From Sphingomonas sp. HF-S4 (GTDB lineage: Bacteria > Pseudomonadota > Alphaproteobacteria > Sphingomonadales > Sphingomonadaceae), in contig NZ_JAWJEJ010000001.1 of assembly GCF_032911445.1 (NCBI RefSeq), positions 372,001 to 436,000 on the forward strand: a stretch of 64,000 bases of DNA. Reading direction: 5' to 3'. Both the position numbers and the translations under genes were made by a program. The notes under the pieces were generated by a model, which saw nothing but the letters and a program-made list of their open reading frames with translations, did not search any database and had not been told where the DNA came from. Below are positions 33,963-43,139 of this stretch, piece by piece; the stretch's first letter is position 1, and every line of letters begins with the position of its first letter.

Positions 33963-34856
33963 TCAAGCCGCACGGCGCGGCTGGCGGGCGGCGAGCAGCT
34001 CGCGCGCGAAATGCTCGACTTCGTCGCCCAGATCCTCACGCTCAAGTGCCATCGCCAGATTGGCATGAAGGAACCCGGCCTTGTCGCCGCAATCGTAGCG
34101 CGTGCCCGCGAAGGTCAGCCCGTGGAAGGGCTGATCGCCGATCATCCGCGACATTGCGTCGGTGAGTTGGATTTCGCCGCCGGCGCCCTTTTCCTGACTT
34201 GCCAGCACGCCCATCACATCGGGCTGGAGGATATAGCGGCCGATCACCGACAGGTTCGACGGTGCGGTCCCCGGCGCAGGCTTTTCGACCAGGCCCTTGA
34301 CCTCGGTCAGCGCGCCGTCGCGCGTGCCGGGCGTGATGATGCCATAACGATGCGTCTGCTCGTCGGGCACCGTCTCGGCGCAGATCACGTTGCCGCCGAC
34401 CTGGTCATAGGCGTCGATCATCTGCCTGAGGCAGCCCGGCCGCCCAACCATGAAATCATCGGCGAGCAGCACCGCGAACGGCTCGTTGCCGACCACGTCG
34501 CGCGCGCACCACACGGCATGGCCGAGCCCCATCGGCTCCTGCTGCCGCACATAGGTCACCGCACCGGGCTTGAGCCGGGTCCGGTCGAGGATCTCGAGCG
34601 ACTTGCCGCGCCCGGACATCGTCGTCTCGAGCTCGAACGCGATGTCGAAATGGTCCTCGATCGCCGCCTTGCCGCGGCCGGTGACGAAAATGAGTTGTTC
34701 GATCCCGGCCTCGATCGCTTCCTCGACCGCATATTGGATCAATGGCCGATCGACGATCGGCAGCATCTCCTTGGGGATGGCCTTGGTTGCCGGGAGAAAG
34801 CGGGTCCCTAGTCCGCCAACGGGGAAAACAGCCTTACGCACTCGCTGTGGAGCCAT
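33963..34856 (-). CDS. galU: UTP-glucose-1-phosphate uridylyltransferase
   Basis: This 297-residue enzyme makes UDP-glucose. The nucleotidyltransferase signature GGLGTRFLPATKAIPKEMLP is near the N-terminus, followed by VDRPLIQYAVEEAIEAGI and the conserved LADDFMVG. AAGGAGG lies 8 nt before ATG 34856, which fixes the start over a GTG upstream. It is the first gene of a unit with ugd, and an exopolysaccharide-type palindrome sits 16 nt upstream of its start. Confidence 0.95.
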   Translation of the reverse strand: MAPQRVRKAVFPVGGLGTRFLPATKAIPKEMLPIVDRPLIQYAVEEAIEAGIEQLIFVTGRGKAAIEDHFDIAFELETTMSGRGKSLEILDRTRLKPGAVTYVRQQEPMGLGHAVWCARDVVGNEPFAVLLADDFMVGRPGCLRQMIDAYDQVGGNVICAETVPDEQTHRYGIITPGTRDGALTEVKGLVEKPAPGTAPSNLSVIGRYILQPDVMGVLASQEKGAGGEIQLTDAMSRMIGDQPFHGLTFAGTRYDCGDKAGFLHANLAMALEREDLGDEVEHFARELLAARQPRRAA

Positions 34857-35171
34857 GATACGCACCTCCTTCGCTGCGATGCAGCATAGTTAACGGCGCG
34901 TAACGAGGCAATTTCGGCTGGCCGTTCCGAGGGCACCGGTGAGCCGGGTTTTGGCCGGTTCCGACCCCCACGGGCGGGTCAGGATACAGCTGCGGTTCCG
35001 AAATCTTCACTTTCACGCAGGGAAGGGGTGCACTGTCACCTAAGTGCAACATGCCCAAAGAGCTTATTTATATGACACTTGATCCCACCATATCGAGGGC
35101 GTACCAGCGCCCCCCTCAGCGGTCGGGCGACGCGTTTCGCGCCCAGACTGCCGGTATGGGAGATGTTTGTA
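34857..35171. other. Divergent region between galU and the TonB receptor gene
   Basis: These 315 bases hold the galU leader with its palindrome, a weak hairpin (GACCC 34963-34967 with GGGTC 34976-34980) and an AT-rich tract (CTTATTTATATGACA, about 35063-35078) that may be the receptor promoter. No gene is supported. Confidence 0.4.
34872..34886. promoter_or_regulatory. Palindrome upstream of galU
   Basis: CGCTGCGATGCAGCA matches TGCTGCATTGCAGCA at 14198-14212 in 12 of 15 positions and keeps the GCTGC/TGCAGC arms. It lies just before the galU ribosome binding site, so a bound protein could repress galU-ugd. Confidence 0.4.
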
Positions 35172-37940
35172 ATGCGTAGTTCGCTTCTGCTTTCGGCCGC
35201 GGTCCTGGCGATTCCTGCCCCCGCCTTCGCCCAGCAAGCGCTCGAGGGCGCCACGCCCGCCACCGGCCAGTCGGCCGAAGCCACCGCCGATCAGGTAGAC
35301 GAATCCGGTGCCGAGAACGAGATCGTCGTCACCGGCATCCGCGCCAGCCTCGCGCGCGCTGCCGAAATCAAGCGCGATTCCCCGCTGGTGGTCGATTCGA
35401 TCGTGGCGCAGGACATCGGAAAGTTCCCCGATGCCACCACCGCCGCCGCGCTCCAGCGCGTGCCGGGCGTCCAGGTCACCGTCGGCGGCAACAACGAGAT
35501 CGTCAACCCGACGATCCGCGGCCTGGGCGACATCCTCACCACGCTGGACGGTCGCGAGATCTTCACCACCGAAGGTCGCGGCTTCGCGTTCCAGGACCTC
35601 CCCGCCGAGGCGCTTGCCCGCGTCGATGTGTTCAAGTCGAACACCGCCAACCTGATCGAAGGCGGCGTCGCCGGCGCGATCGACCTGCGCCTTAACAAGC
35701 CGTTCGATTATCGCGACCCGACGATCGCGATCAGCGGCAAACTCAACTACGCCTCTAACGCCGAGAAGCTCGGGCCGCAGCTCGGCTTCCTCGCCACCGA
35801 TCGCTGGGACACCGGCATCGGCGAGATCGGCGCGCTGATCAACGTCTCATGGTACGACATCAAGTTCAATCGCCCGACCAACTATGTCGCCGAGCGCCGC
35901 GCCGGCAGCGCGCTGGGCCAGCCAGGTGTCGCCGTGCCGATCTCGACCGGCGGCCTCAACGAATATGGCAGCTATTCGCGCCCGCAGGTCAACGGCTCGC
36001 TCCAGTGGCAGGCCTCGCCCGAGCTACAGGTCTATGCCGATGGCATGTACACGGCGTATCGCGGCAAGTTCACCACGGCGTTCTACGAATATCAGCTGTT
36101 CAATTCGGACAGCCTGACCAGCGTCACCGTCGACACCAACTGCTTCGACGCGCGCGTAAACAGTGCGGGATTCAATCCCAATTCGATCGAGCTGGCGGCG
36201 GGCAACTTCACCACCCGCAACCTCTGCAACATGACGGGCGGCACCTTCAACAACACCAGCGCCTTCACCTCGAGCCAGGCGAAGAACAACAAGACCGACA
36301 GCTATCTCGGCGCGTTCGGCCTGAAGTATGACAACGGCCCGCTCACGCTTGCGCTTGATGCTTCGTACCAGAAGTCGATCGCGAACAACGAGAATTTCAT
36401 CATCGACATCGGCAAGAAGGTCGGCTCGGTCACCGTCGATTTCGACAATCCCGATCACACCGCGACGATCACCGCGCCGGGCAACCCGATGGCCTCGGCC
36501 ACCGGCTTCGCCTTCATCAATTCGCTGTTCCAGGACTATGTCCGCAGCGAGGGCGACCTGTTCGCGGTCAAGGCCGACGGCGCCTATGAAGTCGGGTCGA
36601 TTCTCAAGACGATCGAGTTCGGCGGCCGCTTCGCTGATCGCGGCGCGCTGTTCGAGCAGGTCCAACTGGGCGTCACGCCTCCGGGCGGCTCGGGCGCCAA
36701 TCTGGTGAGCTCGGCCAACCTTCCCAGTGATTTCCTCGTCCGCGCACCGGGCATTGCGCAGATCAACCTGGGCGCCCCCTTCCTGATCCCCAACCGCGAA
36801 TATCTGCTCTCGGACGAGGGTCAGTCGACGCTGCGTTCGTTCTTCGGCGCGCCTGCGGGCCGTCCGGCGTTCGATCCTTCGCGCCGCTTCGAAGCCGCGG
36901 AGAAGACCTATGCCGGCTATCTGCAGGCAGGCTATGAGATCCCGCTCGGTGGCATCACCATCGATGGTAAGGTCGGCGTACGCTACACCCGCACCGATCG
37001 CGACATCGCCGGTGCCGCCTTCGTCACCCCGGCGCCCACGCCTGCGGATCCCAACCCCGCCCGCGTGCTGACGCCCTATGCGGCCAGCACCAGCGACGAC
37101 GATTGGCTGCCCAATGCCAGCGCGCGCATCCAGTTCGGAGGCGGGCTCCAGGCGCGTGCGACCTATTCGAAGACGATCGCGCGTCCGTCGTTCGGTTCGC
37201 TCAATCCGGGTCTCAACTACATCGTCTCGACCAACCCCAACATCCGCAACGGCGGCTCAGGCGGCAACCCCGACCTCAAGCCGCAGATGTCGGACAGCTT
37301 CGACGCAACGCTCGAATATTACTTCAAGTCGGGCTATCTCGCGATCGGCGGCTATTATCGCGACATCAAGAACCGCGTCTTCAACGATGTGACCGCCGAG
37401 ACGATCAACGGCGTAGTCTATAACATCTCGCGTCCGCGCAACGTCGGCGAAGCTACGTTGAAGGGCATCGAGGTCAGCGGCCAGACCTTCTTCGACTTCC
37501 TGCCGGGCGACCTGGCCGGGTTCGGCGTGTTCGGCAACTTCACCTATGCCGACAGCGAAGTCGGCGGCGGCGATCCGATGGCGGGCTATTCGCTCCAGGG
37601 CGTGTCGAAGTACAACTTCAACGCCGGTCTGCTCTATGATCGCAAGGGCGTCTCGGCGCGCGTCGTCTACACCTATCGCTCGGAATATTTCGACGAGAAC
37701 CGCACGGGCTCGGGCGACGTCCGTCCGGTCGATCAGGCGAACTGGCTGAACTATGTGCGTCCCAACGGCCGCCTCGATTTCAGCCTCGCCTATGACGTGA
37801 CGCCGCAGTTCACCCTTACTGCCGAGGGTACGAACGTGCTGCGCTCGCGCTATCGCAGCTACATCAACGACAGCTACTTCATCCGCGACACGCGCACCGA
37901 CGACAGCGTCTACGCCGTCGGCTTCCGCGCCCGCTTCTGA
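35172..37940 (+). CDS. TonB-dependent outer-membrane receptor
   Basis: This 922-residue protein has a signal peptide (LLLSAAVLAIPAPAFAQQ), a plug domain (IVVTGIRASLARAAEIKRDS; VVDSIVAQDIGKFPDATTAA; LQRVPGVQV) and a long beta-barrel ending GFRARF with the terminal Phe. The plug is the Xanthomonas/Caulobacter/sphingomonad type, often used for oligosaccharide uptake. Pectin- or glucan-derived sugars are possible substrates given the neighbours, but this is inference. ATG 35172 is chosen because GGGAG lies upstream; ATG 35163 is also possible. Confidence 0.9.
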   Translation: MRSSLLLSAAVLAIPAPAFAQQALEGATPATGQSAEATADQVDESGAENEIVVTGIRASLARAAEIKRDSPLVVDSIVAQDIGKFPDATTAAALQRVPGVQVTVGGNNEIVNPTIRGLGDILTTLDGREIFTTEGRGFAFQDLPAEALARVDVFKSNTANLIEGGVAGAIDLRLNKPFDYRDPTIAISGKLNYASNAEKLGPQLGFLATDRWDTGIGEIGALINVSWYDIKFNRPTNYVAERRAGSALGQPGVAVPISTGGLNEYGSYSRPQVNGSLQWQASPELQVYADGMYTAYRGKFTTAFYEYQLFNSDSLTSVTVDTNCFDARVNSAGFNPNSIELAAGNFTTRNLCNMTGGTFNNTSAFTSSQAKNNKTDSYLGAFGLKYDNGPLTLALDASYQKSIANNENFIIDIGKKVGSVTVDFDNPDHTATITAPGNPMASATGFAFINSLFQDYVRSEGDLFAVKADGAYEVGSILKTIEFGGRFADRGALFEQVQLGVTPPGGSGANLVSSANLPSDFLVRAPGIAQINLGAPFLIPNREYLLSDEGQSTLRSFFGAPAGRPAFDPSRRFEAAEKTYAGYLQAGYEIPLGGITIDGKVGVRYTRTDRDIAGAAFVTPAPTPADPNPARVLTPYAASTSDDDWLPNASARIQFGGGLQARATYSKTIARPSFGSLNPGLNYIVSTNPNIRNGGSGGNPDLKPQMSDSFDATLEYYFKSGYLAIGGYYRDIKNRVFNDVTAETINGVVYNISRPRNVGEATLKGIEVSGQTFFDFLPGDLAGFGVFGNFTYADSEVGGGDPMAGYSLQGVSKYNFNAGLLYDRKGVSARVVYTYRSEYFDENRTGSGDVRPVDQANWLNYVRPNGRLDFSLAYDVTPQFTLTAEGTNVLRSRYRSYINDSYFIRDTRTDDSVYAVGFRARF

Positions 37941-37950
37941 TCGGTACGCT

Positions 37951-37980
37951 CGGTGCCTGGGAATTACCTGCCAGGCACCG
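37951..37980 (+). terminator. Perfect 10-bp hairpin after the TonB receptor gene
   Basis: CGGTGCCTGG (37951-37960) pairs with CCAGGCACCG (37971-37980) across a 10-nt loop. It starts 10 nt after the stop. No T-run follows. Confidence 0.6.
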
Positions 37981-38087
37981 AACCTACCTCCTCGTGCCAT
38001 CGGGGGACGTAAGCTCCGCCTGAACTCCGGCTGTTATGCCGCTTATCCCCATAATCCCGTAGCTTGCGCGCTGCTCTGGCGAACGGC

Positions 38088-39485
38088 TCAGGCCAGCACG
38101 CCGAGGAAGTGCAGCCCGATACCAGCCGCCGAGGCTCCGGCGAGTGTGACGAAGATATTGGCGCGCAGGACGAACACCGCAAAGACCGCCGCCGAAGCCA
38201 GCAGCATCGCCCACGGATCGACGCTGTCGAGCACGGGCGTGTCGAACCTAACCGGCCCTATTGCGAGCATCACCGTTTGTCGGAACAGGGTGTGCAGCGC
38301 AAACCACACGGCCAGGTTGAGCACCACCCCGACGACTGCAGCGGTGATCGCCGAAAGCGCGCCTGCCACCGCGGCATTCCCCCGCAAGCGCTCGATGAAG
38401 GGGGCGCCTAGAAAGATCCACAGGAAGCAGGGCGTGAACGTCACCCAAGTGGCGAGCAGCCCGCCCAGCGTTCCCGCCACCAGCGGCGAAAGCGCGCCGG
38501 AATCGCGATAAGCGCCTAGAAACCCGACGAACTGGAGCACCATGATAAGCGGCCCCGGTGTCGTCTCCGCCATGCCAAGCCCGTCGAGCATTTCGGCGGG
38601 GCTCAGCCAGGCATGATTTTCGACCGCCTGCTGCGCGACATAAGCGAGAACGGCATAGGCGCCCCCGAAGGTCACCGTCGCCATCGTCGAAAAGAACGTG
38701 GCGATCCGGCTGAACACGTTGTCCGGACCCAGCGCGATCAGCAGCGCGGCGACGGGGCTCAGCCACAAGGCCAGCCAAATCAGCGCGGTGCGCGCGGTTT
38801 CGCGCCACGTCGGCCGCGCGTGCGCGGGCAGATCCTCGCCCAGCAGCGTATCGGCATCGGCAACGGTCGTGCCCTTTGAACCGCCATGACCGCCGCTGCG
38901 GAAGGCCGTATTGCCCTGCTTGCCCGACCACCAGCCGATCACGCCGGCGCCGAGCACGATCAGCGGGAACGGCGCGGCGAAAAAGAAGATCAGCACGAAG
39001 GCCGCAACCGCGAGCAGCCGCGCCGGCGCCGTCGTCAGCGCGCGCCCACCGATCCGCACCACCGCTTGCAGCACCACTGCCAATACGGCGGCCTTGAGCC
39101 CAAAGAACAACGCCGAGACGATGCCGATGCGCCCATAAAGCACGTAGATCCAGCTCAGCGCCATGATCGCCGCGGCGCCCGGCAGGATGAACAGCGCGCC
39201 GGCGAGGATGCCGCCCCTCGTCCGATGCATCAGCCAGCCGATATAGGTCGCAAGCTGTTGCGCCTCGGGCCCCGGCAGCAGCATGCAATAGTTTAGCGCG
39301 TGGAGGAAACGCTGCTCGCCGATCCACCGTTTTTCATCGACCAGGATGCGATGCATCACTGCGATCTGCCCGGCGGGCCCGCCAAACGACAGCAGCGCAA
39401 TGCGCAGCCATACCCAGAATGCCTGGCGTAGGGTCACCGGCTGCGGTCGTGCAGACGGCACGACGCCGATCGTCGCCGCGGTCAT
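38088..39485 (-). CDS. chrA: Chromate transporter ChrA
   Basis: This 465-residue inner-membrane protein exports chromate. It has two homologous halves: QAFWVWLRIALLSFGGPAGQ in the first and MATVTFGGAYAVLAYVAQQA in the second. These are the repeated chromate-transport motifs with the conserved FGGP/FGGA, and PGPEAQQLATYIG and ETTPGPLIMVLQFVGF follow them. The long two-domain form is usual in proteobacteria. It is coupled to the upstream rhodanese/ChrB-like gene by a 4-nt overlap, forming a chromate-resistance operon. Confidence 0.92.
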   Translation of the reverse strand: MTAATIGVVPSARPQPVTLRQAFWVWLRIALLSFGGPAGQIAVMHRILVDEKRWIGEQRFLHALNYCMLLPGPEAQQLATYIGWLMHRTRGGILAGALFILPGAAAIMALSWIYVLYGRIGIVSALFFGLKAAVLAVVLQAVVRIGGRALTTAPARLLAVAAFVLIFFFAAPFPLIVLGAGVIGWWSGKQGNTAFRSGGHGGSKGTTVADADTLLGEDLPAHARPTWRETARTALIWLALWLSPVAALLIALGPDNVFSRIATFFSTMATVTFGGAYAVLAYVAQQAVENHAWLSPAEMLDGLGMAETTPGPLIMVLQFVGFLGAYRDSGALSPLVAGTLGGLLATWVTFTPCFLWIFLGAPFIERLRGNAAVAGALSAITAAVVGVVLNLAVWFALHTLFRQTVMLAIGPVRFDTPVLDSVDPWAMLLASAAVFAVFVLRANIFVTLAGASAAGIGLHFLGVLA

Positions 39486-40306
39486 GCCGGCATATTGCCG
39501 CGCGCGGGCCGGTGCGAGGTCCAATCATGCTTCTCGCCTTGCGCGTCGCGACACCAGCGGTACAGCGCGTCGTACACGGCCATACCGGCTTCGAGCTGCG
39601 CATGATCGTCGCTATGAATGCGGGAAAGACCCAGCGAAATTGCAAGAAGTCCGGCTGCCTCCGGCGCCACGTCGAGCCGGTCCGTGTCCGCGCCGCGAAC
39701 GATCGCGGCGAGCCGCACTAGCGGCACATGCGCGCCGAGCCCGAACGCCCCGACCATCACGTCGAAGGTGCAGAGCTCGGCGTGGTGGCTCCAAAACACG
39801 CGCTCATCGTCCAGGTCGAACGGCTCTGCCTGCTGCTGCACTGCCACCGTCAGCACTTCGGCCGGTGCTACGAACAGGAAGCGGGCGTCGCGATCGACAA
39901 AGCGGCGGATAAGCCAAGGGCAGGCGATTCGATCGACCTTGGGCCGCGATCGGGTAACCCACCAGGTCCGCCCATCTTTATGCCGCTTCGGCAGATGCGC
40001 GAAGGAGACGGTCGGGAGCCCGGCGGCGGTCCAGGCAGCGAACCCGCCCTCAAGCACCTCGGCCGGGATACCCTCGCTGCGCAGGATCGCGGCTGCTGAC
40101 GCTGCCCTGCCTTGCCCATCCAAATCGACGGCGACGACGGAGGCGCCCCTGGGTAGATCCCAATCGATCGGGTCTTTGCTGGCAAAACTCTGCGATCCCG
40201 GTATCGCCTCCGTCGGCGAGTCTCGCAGGTCGACGATGCGTGGCGATCCGGGCAGCGCGATCAGGCGCGCAAGCTTTTCGGGTGTGATGGTATTGTGAGC
40301 GGGCAT
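39482..40306 (-). CDS. chrB: Rhodanese-ChrB fusion protein
   Basis: This 274-residue protein has an N-terminal rhodanese-like domain (about 10-100) and a C-terminal ChrB domain from about 110 (WWVTRSRPKVDRIACPWLIR, RFVDRDARFLFV, SHHAELCTFDVMVGAFGL). ChrB-type proteins accompany ChrA and promote chromate resistance. The rhodanese loop reads VDLDGQGRAASAA, so the catalytic Cys is absent and sulfur transfer is unlikely. GAGGA lies 7 nt before the ATG. It overlaps chrA and follows a candidate structured leader. Confidence 0.82.
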   Translation of the reverse strand: MPAHNTITPEKLARLIALPGSPRIVDLRDSPTEAIPGSQSFASKDPIDWDLPRGASVVAVDLDGQGRAASAAAILRSEGIPAEVLEGGFAAWTAAGLPTVSFAHLPKRHKDGRTWWVTRSRPKVDRIACPWLIRRFVDRDARFLFVAPAEVLTVAVQQQAEPFDLDDERVFWSHHAELCTFDVMVGAFGLGAHVPLVRLAAIVRGADTDRLDVAPEAAGLLAISLGLSRIHSDDHAQLEAGMAVYDALYRWCRDAQGEKHDWTSHRPARGNMPA

Positions 40307-40350
40307 GGCGCGTCCTCGGCATGGTGAGCTGGACGCGATTCTTCAGCTGA

Positions 40351-40403
40351 CGCCTCGTGGGGAGATCGCAATCCCCATGGCTGTAATCAGCCACGCCGAG
40401 GCG
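40351..40403 (-). ncRNA. Candidate three-way-junction leader RNA of the chromate operon
   Basis: Within 53 nt the sequence folds into three perfect helices. P1 is CGCCTCG/CGAGGCG (40351-40357 with 40397-40403), P2 is TGGCTG/CAGCCA (40378-40383 with 40388-40393, 4-nt loop) and P3 is TGGGGA/TCCCCA (40358-40363 with 40372-40377, 8-nt loop). Junction spacers are 3, 0 and 0 nt, a compact fold. On the minus strand it lies 45-97 nt before the ChrB-like start and after the lacI-family stop at 40439. It could be a ligand-sensing leader, a protein-binding element or a terminator without a T-run. I know no family it matches. Confidence 0.4.
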
Positions 40404-40438
40404 TGCTTGTCAATCGCCGCGCGGAGCGTTTTGCCCGC

Positions 40439-41467
40439 TCACCCCGCTGCCGGTGCCACCGAAGCCCTGCGGATCAGCGTCGACACGAACAGCGACGCCT
40501 CGCCGTCTTCCTCCGCCGTGCCGCCTTCGCCGCTCACCAGCTTGAGCGCCGCCGCGCGCGCCATCGTCGCGATCGGCCAGCGCACCGTGGTCAGCGGCGG
40601 CCACAGGTGCGACGCGATCGGGGTGTCGTCGAAGCCGATGATCGACAGGTCCTGCGGCACGTTGAGCCCGCGCTGGCGCGCGACGTGGAGCACGCCCGCC
40701 GCCATTTCGTCGTTCGACGCGAACACCGCGGTCGGGCGCGGCGCCAGGTCGAGCAGTTGCTCGGCCGCGCGCATGCCGGATTCGAACTTGTAGTCGCCCT
40801 GGACGATCAGGGTGCGCTGGAGCGGCAGCCCGGCCGCCTCGATCGCCTCCTCATAGCCTTTCTGCCGCTCGAACGCCGAGCGGAAGCCATGCGGCCCCTG
40901 CACCAGACCGATCCGCTTGTGCCCCGATTCGATCAGATGCTCGACCGCGCCGCGCACGGCTTCGCGATCGTTCGAAGCGACCATGTGCGGCGCCTCGTCG
41001 AGCGGCGCCGATCCCATCCGCACATAGCGCACGCCCAGCTCGCCACAGAGCGCCGCCATCTGGTCGTTCTCGGAGATCGGCGGCAGGATCATCACGCCGA
41101 AGGGCCGCTGCCGCTCGAGGAACTGGCCGATGTCGGCGAGCATCGTCGGCGAGCCGCGATTGACCGGGTGGACGATCAGCTCGAACTCGGTGTCGCGCAG
41201 CACTTCGAGCATGCCCTGCTGGACGTTCAGGACCATCTGCGCGTTGGGATTGTCGTGAATCAGCCCGATCAGGAAGTTGCGCCGCAACGCCAGCGCGCGC
41301 GCCTGCGGATTGGGGACATAGCCGAGTTCGGCGATCACATCCTCGACGCGCTTGCGGGTGTCGGCGTTGAGCAGCGGCGACTGGTTGATCACCCGGCTGA
41401 CGGTTTTCTTCGAGACGCCGGCGATGCGGGCGACGTCGTTGATCGTGGGCTGGTTGGTGCGCTTCAT
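40439..41467 (-). CDS. LacI-family transcriptional regulator of the pectin region
   Basis: This 342-residue protein has the LacI DNA-binding domain (INDVARIAGVSKKTVSRVIN, residues 9-28), the hinge-helix-type PNPQARALALRR and a periplasmic-binding-like sugar domain (FLIGLIHDNPNAQMVLNVQQ onward). It is divergent from the GH28 gene, 235 bp away, and candidate operators lie at 41651, 47038 and 49546. A uronate-derived ligand is likely but inferred. Confidence 0.92.
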   Translation of the reverse strand: MKRTNQPTINDVARIAGVSKKTVSRVINQSPLLNADTRKRVEDVIAELGYVPNPQARALALRRNFLIGLIHDNPNAQMVLNVQQGMLEVLRDTEFELIVHPVNRGSPTMLADIGQFLERQRPFGVMILPPISENDQMAALCGELGVRYVRMGSAPLDEAPHMVASNDREAVRGAVEHLIESGHKRIGLVQGPHGFRSAFERQKGYEEAIEAAGLPLQRTLIVQGDYKFESGMRAAEQLLDLAPRPTAVFASNDEMAAGVLHVARQRGLNVPQDLSIIGFDDTPIASHLWPPLTTVRWPIATMARAAALKLVSGEGGTAEEDGEASLFVSTLIRRASVAPAAG

Positions 41468-41650
41468 TGTCCTCAGGACATAGCGCGGTCGGGCGATTGC
41501 ACCAAACGCATCCGGTGGCGCCGTGCGCGCCTCGCCCTAGGCGCGTCGAAGGGCCGTTTTTCCTTCATTGCCCTCCCGATCAATCGAGGGCGGCGCTCAG
41601 ACGCGCTGGGCGCTAACGGGGAGGGGGAGTCTTGCCATCGCACGCAACTC

Positions 41651-41664
41651 CCTGATACCGGTGT
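41651..41664. promoter_or_regulatory. Candidate LacI-family operator upstream of the GH28 gene
   Basis: TGATACCGGTGTCA is an almost perfect palindrome centred on ACCGGT, 39 nt before the GH28 ATG and within the divergent region shared with the regulator gene. The size and central CG symmetry are typical of LacI-family sites. Confidence 0.6.
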
Positions 41665-41702
41665 CATGACTTGGCCGCAGAGCCGCGCGCATAGGAGATA
41701 CG

Positions 41703-43139
41703 ATGCTGCTCCAACAATCCCGTCGCGACCTGCTTCGCTATGGCACCGCTGCCGGCGCGGCAACGCTGCTGCCTGCCCAGGCATTCGCCGCCGCCGATCC
41801 GTGGCAGCGCGCCGCCGAGATCGCCCGGAAAGCCCGCGCCCCGGTCTTTCCACCGCGGACTTTCGACATCACCGCGCACGGCGCCAGGGGCGACGGCACC
41901 ACGCTCAACACCGCGGCGATCGCCGGCGCCATCGCGGCCTGCGCCGCGGCGGGCGGGGGCAGGGTGCTCGTACCGGCGGGCGACTTCCTCACCGGTGCGG
42001 TCCATCTGAAGTCCAATGTAGAGCTGCATGTCGCCAAGGGGGCAACGCTGCGCTTCAGCACCGATCCGGCGCAGTATCCGATGGTCTTCACGCGTTGGGA
42101 GGGGATCGAGCTGATCAACTATTCGCCGTTGATCTATGCCTATAAGGCTAGAAACATCGCGATCACCGGTGCTGGCACGCTCGATGGCCAGGGCAGCGCG
42201 CAGCATTGGTGGGCGTGGAAGGGCCCCTGGGGCGGTACCGTCTCCTATGGCTGGCGCGAGGGAATGCCCGATCAGCGCAAGAGCCGGGCCGTCCTGTTCC
42301 AGATGGCCGAAGACCGCGTGCCGGTAGAGAAACGCGTGTTCGGCGATGGCCATTTCCTCCGCCCGCCCTTCATCCAGCCGTACCTCTGCGAGAATGTGCT
42401 GATCGAGGGCGTCCGAATCCGCAATTCGCCCTTCTGGAACGTCCATCCGGTGCTCTGCCGGAATGTCATCCTGCGCGGGCTCGACATTTATGGTCACGGC
42501 CCCAACAACGACGGCACCGATCCCGAGTCGGTCGATGGGATGCTGATCGAGGATTGCAGCTTCGACACCGGCGACGATTGCATCGCCGTCAATTCGGGGC
42601 GCAACGAGGACGGGCGGCGGCTCAACGTGCCGTCGCAGAACATCCTGATCCGCAACTGCCGGATGAAGGAAGGGCATGGCGGGATCACCGTCGGCTCGCA
42701 GATCTCGGGCGGGGCGCGCTGGGTGTTCGCCGAGAAGTGCCGGCTCGACAGCCCCGATCTCTGGTATGCGATCCGTTTCAAGAACAACGCCTTGCGCGGC
42801 GGGCTTCTCGAGAACTTCCACTATCGCGACATTGACGTGGGCCAGGTCGGCCGCGCCGCGATCGCCTGCGACTTCAATTATGAGGAGGGGGCGAAGGGCC
42901 GCTTCACGCCCGTCCTGCGGCATGTGAACATCACCCGGCTTCGCGCGCGCCAGGCGACGCGGGTGCTCGACAGCCAGGGGCTCCCCGGCGCGCCGGTGAC
43001 CGACATCGCGCTGAACGATTGCAGCTTCGACGGGGTCACCGCGCCGAGCATTGTCCGCCATACCGAGCGGCTTTCGCTCCGAAATGTGCGCGTGAATGGC
43101 AAGACCGTGCAGAAACTCGACCGAAGCGTGCCCGCATGA
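41703..43139 (+). CDS. Exported GH28 polygalacturonase
   Basis: This 478-residue enzyme hydrolyses polygalacturonate or rhamnogalacturonan. It has a twin-arginine-like leader (SRRDLLRYG) and the GH28 parallel beta-helix. Catalytic sites are NNDGTDPES (Asp 270), TGDDCIAVNSG (Asp 291/292) and EGHGGITVGS (His 325). AGGAG precedes the ATG. It lies directly behind a LacI-type operator and overlaps the pectate-lyase gene by 4 nt. Confidence 0.92.
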   Translation: MLLQQSRRDLLRYGTAAGAATLLPAQAFAAADPWQRAAEIARKARAPVFPPRTFDITAHGARGDGTTLNTAAIAGAIAACAAAGGGRVLVPAGDFLTGAVHLKSNVELHVAKGATLRFSTDPAQYPMVFTRWEGIELINYSPLIYAYKARNIAITGAGTLDGQGSAQHWWAWKGPWGGTVSYGWREGMPDQRKSRAVLFQMAEDRVPVEKRVFGDGHFLRPPFIQPYLCENVLIEGVRIRNSPFWNVHPVLCRNVILRGLDIYGHGPNNDGTDPESVDGMLIEDCSFDTGDDCIAVNSGRNEDGRRLNVPSQNILIRNCRMKEGHGGITVGSQISGGARWVFAEKCRLDSPDLWYAIRFKNNALRGGLLENFHYRDIDVGQVGRAAIACDFNYEEGAKGRFTPVLRHVNITRLRARQATRVLDSQGLPGAPVTDIALNDCSFDGVTAPSIVRHTERLSLRNVRVNGKTVQKLDRSVPA

